Notes under the pieces: model-generated
Database searches by the model: none
Told to the model about the DNA's origin: nothing
Seen by the model: only the letters and a program-made list of their open reading frames with translations
Assembly (NCBI RefSeq): GCF_902497785.1
Contig: NZ_CABVHK010000014.1
Span: 62,001-126,000, forward strand
Length of the DNA: 64,000 nt
Source: Pseudomonas fluorescens
Lineage (GTDB): Bacteria; Pseudomonadota; Gammaproteobacteria; Pseudomonadales; Pseudomonadaceae
Direction of reading: 5' to 3'
Part shown: piece by piece, positions 60,988 to 64,000 of the stretch
Position numbering within the stretch: position 1 is the stretch's first letter
How the letters are laid out: each line of letters opens with the position of its first letter
Made by a program: the position numbers and the translations under genes

Positions 60988-61443
60988 TTACCGGTGCAAC
61001 ACGAATTGCCCGGAAAATTTCACGGCTTCTTCATCGCTCTCGGCATTCACAATCCGCGAATGCAACGTCAACCGCGCTCGTCCATAGCGCTGATACATCG
61101 CCAGAAACTTTTTCCACACCGCTTCACTCGGTGCCTGACAGATCGCAATGGCGTCCATGGTCACCGGCAGCGGGTAGCTGATCTGCCCTTCGTGGATCAC
61201 GATGTGCCCGTCTTCGATCCCTTCCTCGCGCAGGCGCAAATGCAGCCAGCCCCAACCCGCCAGTACGGCGCCGCAATACAAGCTGCCGCCGAACATGGTG
61301 CTCTTGTGATTGACGTTGGCTTCCAGCGGCAGGTGCAAACGCAGTTGCCGGTCATGCCAGTCGAGCACTTTGACGCCCATGGCCTGCGTCAGGGGAATGT
61401 CGCGGTGCAGAACTGATTCCAGGTGACGACTGTCGCGATTCAT
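60988..61443 (-). CDS. YiiD-C-type thioesterase domain protein
   Basis: 151 residues, a stand-alone version of the thioesterase-like domain found at the C terminus of YiiD acyltransferases. Typical hotdog core: LRLHLPLEANVNHKSTMFGGSLYCGAVLAGWGWLHLRLREEG, where NHKSTMFGGS replaces the more usual NxxG. The N-terminal GNAT part of YiiD is absent. Substrate and role are unknown. Convergent with nudE-cysQ, 27 bases before dctD on the same strand. Confidence 0.75.
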   Translation of the reverse strand: MNRDSRHLESVLHRDIPLTQAMGVKVLDWHDRQLRLHLPLEANVNHKSTMFGGSLYCGAVLAGWGWLHLRLREEGIEDGHIVIHEGQISYPLPVTMDAIAICQAPSEAVWKKFLAMYQRYGRARLTLHSRIVNAESDEEAVKFSGQFVLHR

Positions 61444-61470
61444 GAGGGGCCTCTAGGTTGAAGTGACGGC

Positions 61471-62862
61471 TCAGTCGAGTTCATCAGTGTGGCTGGCGCC
61501 GCTGTCGGCGAAGTTCAGCCCGTGCTTGCGCAGTTTGTCGTGCAAGGTTTTGCGCGGAATGCCGAGGGCTTCGGCGAGGCTGCGTACGGAGCCGTGCGAG
61601 CGCGTCAGTTCGGCGGCAATCAACGATTTCTCGAAATTTTCCACCTGCTCGCTCAAGCCGCCACTGACCACTTCGACCATCGTGCCGGCCCCGCCATCGG
61701 GCGCGTTGTTGTCCAGCGCCAGTTCCAGGCCGAGGGCAAAGCGTTCGGCAGCGTTTTGCAATTCGCGCACGTTACCCGGCCAGGTGTGTCGCAGCAGCAA
61801 GGCGCGTTGCCCCGGCTGCAGTTCATGGGGCGGCAAGCCGTGGCGGGCGCTGGCTTCATCGGCAAAATGCTGGAACAACATCAGCGCGTCTTCACCGCGT
61901 TCGCGCAATGGGGGAATGCGCAGCGGCGCGACGTTCAGGCGGTAATACAAGTCGGCACGGAAGCGGCCCTGATCGGCAGATTGACGCAGGTCTTCCTTGG
62001 TCGCGGCGATGATGCGGATGTCCAGCGGGATCAGCTGATTGCCGCCCAGACGCTCGACCACCCGCTCTTGCAGCAAGCGCAGCAATTTCACCTGCACGTC
62101 CAGGCTCATGCTTTCGATTTCATCGAGGAACAGCGTGCCGCCATTGGCGAATTCAAACTTGCCGATGCGGCGTTTTTGCGCGCCGGTAAAAGCCCCCGGC
62201 TCATGTCCGAACAATTCGCTTTCCACCACCGATTCGGCCAGCGCTCCGGCGTTGATCGCCACGAACGGGCCGTTACGCCGACTGGATAAATCGTGCAGCG
62301 CCCGGGCCACGACTTCTTTGCCGGCACCGGTTTCGCCGAGGATCAGCACGTCGGCCTTGGTCGCCGCCAACGCACCGATCTGCTCGCGCAGGCGCAACAT
62401 CGGCGCCGATTGGCCGACCAGGCGGGTGCTCAATTGGTTGCGATCGCTGAGAGCCAGGCGCAGGCTGCGGTTGTCCAGCACCAACCGGCGCAACGCCAGC
62501 GCGCGGCGTACGCTGTCGAGCAACGCATCGCTGGCGAAGGGTTTTTCGAGGAAGTCATACGCCCCGGCGCGCATCGCTTGCACTGCCAGCGGCACATCGC
62601 CGTGCCCGGTAATCAGCAGCACCGGCAGCTCCGGGTCCTGGGCGTGCAGTTCGCTCAGCAGTTCGAGGCCGTCCATGCCGGGCATGCGGATGTCGCTGAC
62701 CACCACGCCCGGCCAGTCGCGTTCCAGTTGCCCGGCCAGGCCCTTGGCTTCGGCCAGCGGGAGGATTTTCAGACCGGCCAGATCCAGCGTCTGGCTCAAG
62801 GCTTGACGCAGGTGGGGATCGTCGTCGATCAGCACGACCTGAATGCGGTTGTCGATGGTCAT
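61471..62862 (-). CDS. dctD: C4-dicarboxylate response regulator DctD
   Basis: 463 residues. Receiver domain with phosphoacceptor D57 (VVVSDIRMPGMDG), AAA+ sigma54-activator domain with Walker A GETGAGKE, intact GAFTGA loop (GHEPGAFTGAQKRR), Walker B GTLFLDEIES, and a Fis-type HTH at the end (ELTRSHGSVRSLAEALGIPRKTLHDKLRKHGLNF). It activates sigma54 promoters of dctA-type transport genes in response to dicarboxylates. Four-base overlap with dctB. The dctA/dctPQM target is outside the window. Confidence 0.92.
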   Translation of the reverse strand: MTIDNRIQVVLIDDDPHLRQALSQTLDLAGLKILPLAEAKGLAGQLERDWPGVVVSDIRMPGMDGLELLSELHAQDPELPVLLITGHGDVPLAVQAMRAGAYDFLEKPFASDALLDSVRRALALRRLVLDNRSLRLALSDRNQLSTRLVGQSAPMLRLREQIGALAATKADVLILGETGAGKEVVARALHDLSSRRNGPFVAINAGALAESVVESELFGHEPGAFTGAQKRRIGKFEFANGGTLFLDEIESMSLDVQVKLLRLLQERVVERLGGNQLIPLDIRIIAATKEDLRQSADQGRFRADLYYRLNVAPLRIPPLRERGEDALMLFQHFADEASARHGLPPHELQPGQRALLLRHTWPGNVRELQNAAERFALGLELALDNNAPDGGAGTMVEVVSGGLSEQVENFEKSLIAAELTRSHGSVRSLAEALGIPRKTLHDKLRKHGLNFADSGASHTDELD

Positions 62863-64000
62863 GCACTTCGGTCCTCGGACGGTTGCAGGCTTACGCCCGG
62901 TGCGCCGGCGCGCAGTTTCAGGGTAATCAGGGCGCCCCCTTCCTTGTGGTTGGCGAACGACAGCTCACCACCAAAGGCGCGCATCAGCGTTTCGCAAATC
63001 GCCAGCCCCAAACCCAGCCCCTGGGTGCGGGTCTTGGTGGTGTAAAAGGGCTCGCTGGCACGACCGAGGGCTTCCATGCAAAACCCCGGGCCGTTGTCGC
63101 GAATGTACAGAGTGACGCCTTCGGCCGTGGATTGGGCACTCAACCAGAGTTTACGCGGCGGGCCTTTTTCCGTCAGCGCGTCGAGGGCGTTGGCCAACAG
63201 GTTGCCGAGCACCTGACGCAGGCGGGTTTCGCCGGCCTCGACCCACAGCGCCGCCGCCGGCAGGTCGCGGATCAATTCCACTTCCATGCTCCGTCGGCGC
63301 TTGGCCAACAGCGCCAGCGCGTCATCCAGCGCCGGTTGCAGCGCCACGCTTTCCGGGGCGTGGCGGTCGCGCCGGGCAAAGGCGCGCAGGTGCGCAATGA
63401 TCGAGGCCATGCGCCCGGTCAGTTCGCTGATCAGCTTGAGGTTGCCCCGCGCATCGTCGGTGCGCTGATGATCGAGCAGCACTTCGGCGTTTTCCGCGTA
63501 GCTGCGGATCGCGGCCAGCGGTTGATTGAGTTCGTGGCTGATGCTGGCCGACATGGTGCCGAGCGCCGAGAGCTTGCCGGCCTGCACCAGATCGTCCTGG
63601 GCGCGGACCAGTTCCTGCTGCGCGTGTTCGCGCTCCAGCACTTCCTGTTTCAGGCGGCGGTTGAGGCCTTCGAGGTCGCTGGTGCGCTCGGCTACGCGGG
63701 CCTCCAGCTCCCGGCGAGCCTTGGCTTCAAAGGCGATCCGTTCCAGGTAGTGGCGACGACGTTGCATCATCAGGCCCAGCAACAACATCAACACCAGCAG
63801 CGTCGCACCACCGATGGCGACCACCGTGCGCACCGGGCGATCGATCAGGGTGCGGGGCGCGAGAATGCTGACGCTCCAGCCGGTTTCGTCGATCTGCCGG
63901 GTCTGCGTCAGCCAGGCGTTGGGGGTGAGGTTTAACGGCTGCGGATCACGGGTCGGGTAAGGTTGAATCGCGGTGATCGCCTTGCGCTCGGCATCGGTCA
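62859..64000 (-). CDS. dctB: C4-dicarboxylate sensor kinase DctB, C-terminal part
   Basis: About 380 residues visible; the N-terminal periplasmic sensor continues past the right edge, with the frame open to base 64000. Visible parts are the end of the sensor (SILAPRTLIDRPV), a membrane helix (VVAIGGATLLVLMLLLGLMM), a coiled-coil (ERIAFEAKARRELEARVAERTSDLEGLNRRLKQEV), then H-box ISHELNQPLAAIRSYAENAE, N-box LGNLLANALDAL, and G-boxes IRDNGPGF and GLGLGLAICE. It phosphorylates DctD. Coupled to dctD by ATGA. Confidence 0.92.
   Translation of the reverse strand, partial: TDAERKAITAIQPYPTRDPQPLNLTPNAWLTQTRQIDETGWSVSILAPRTLIDRPVRTVVAIGGATLLVLMLLLGLMMQRRRHYLERIAFEAKARRELEARVAERTSDLEGLNRRLKQEVLEREHAQQELVRAQDDLVQAGKLSALGTMSASISHELNQPLAAIRSYAENAEVLLDHQRTDDARGNLKLISELTGRMASIIAHLRAFARRDRHAPESVALQPALDDALALLAKRRRSMEVELIRDLPAAALWVEAGETRLRQVLGNLLANALDALTEKGPPRKLWLSAQSTAEGVTLYIRDNGPGFCMEALGRASEPFYTTKTRTQGLGLGLAICETLMRAFGGELSFANHKEGGALITLKLRAGAPGVSLQPSEDRSA

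Overview
The window is chromosomal DNA from a fluorescent pseudomonad, most likely the Pseudomonas fluorescens group. This rests on the gene content (rimABK, a TriABC-type pump with two adaptors, hslR-hslO-pckA next to ompR-envZ, tandem sfnB genes, tauABCD) and on more than twenty copies of three Pseudomonas REP/REPIN repeat classes. No rRNA, tRNA, CRISPR array, insertion sequence, prophage or replication origin was found by reading. The species call is inference.

Layout. (1) 1-2.6 kb: the end of an RBBP9-type hydrolase, a degenerate sigma54-activator-like AAA+ protein and a MetQ-type binding protein. (2) 2.6-5.4 kb: an AT-richer patch with a short Rhs/TccC-like protein and a convergent predicted ATPase. 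(3) 5.5-10.8 kb: triABC, an RND pump operon with two lipoprotein adaptors. (4) 10.9-24.4 kb: a large sulfur island with metNIQ, a DszA-family flavin monooxygenase, two SfnB oxidoreductases, the cystine ABC transporter tcyJLN, D-cysteine desulfhydrase and serine acetyltransferase. (5) 24.7-28.4 kb: a BCCT choline transporter behind a BetI-like palindrome, a small membrane protein and an aldo-keto reductase. (6) 28.5-34 kb: tauABCD and gshA, again sulfur. (7) 34-45 kb: conserved chromosome with a PaaI thioesterase, tex, ompR-envZ, rimABK, hslR, hslO and pckA. (8) 45-49 kb: an accessory patch with a DMT permease, a DUF1493 protein, an orphan NadS-type antitoxin, and a gene that looks like a fusion of a DUF6124-like protein to the C-terminal half of a RelE-type toxin, plus a free-standing paralogue of its N-terminal half. 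(9) 49-64 kb: a RecQ helicase, an acyl-CoA dehydrogenase-type enzyme and thioesterase, a glycine-zipper protein, an FdhF/YdeP-FdhD pair with a LysR gene, a LysM/BON protein, yrfG, nudE-cysQ, a thioesterase and dctBD (dctB runs off the edge).

Functional theme. Organic sulfur enters as methionine (MetNIQ), cystine (TcyJLN), taurine (TauABC) and probably dialkyl sulfones or sulfides. It is released by TauD, the DszA-like enzyme and DcyD, reassimilated through serine acetyltransferase, and partly banked as glutathione (GshA). CysQ, further right, clears PAP. These loci are separate transcription units interrupted by REPINs, so they are clustered but not one operon.

The most unusual observations are the DUF6124-RelE chimera next to a retained antitoxin, the degenerate AAA+ activator whose stop codon comes from a REPIN, the recurrence of REP-supplied stop codons at three genes, and a perfect 32-bp REP palindrome with a 2-nt loop placed like a terminator after cysQ.
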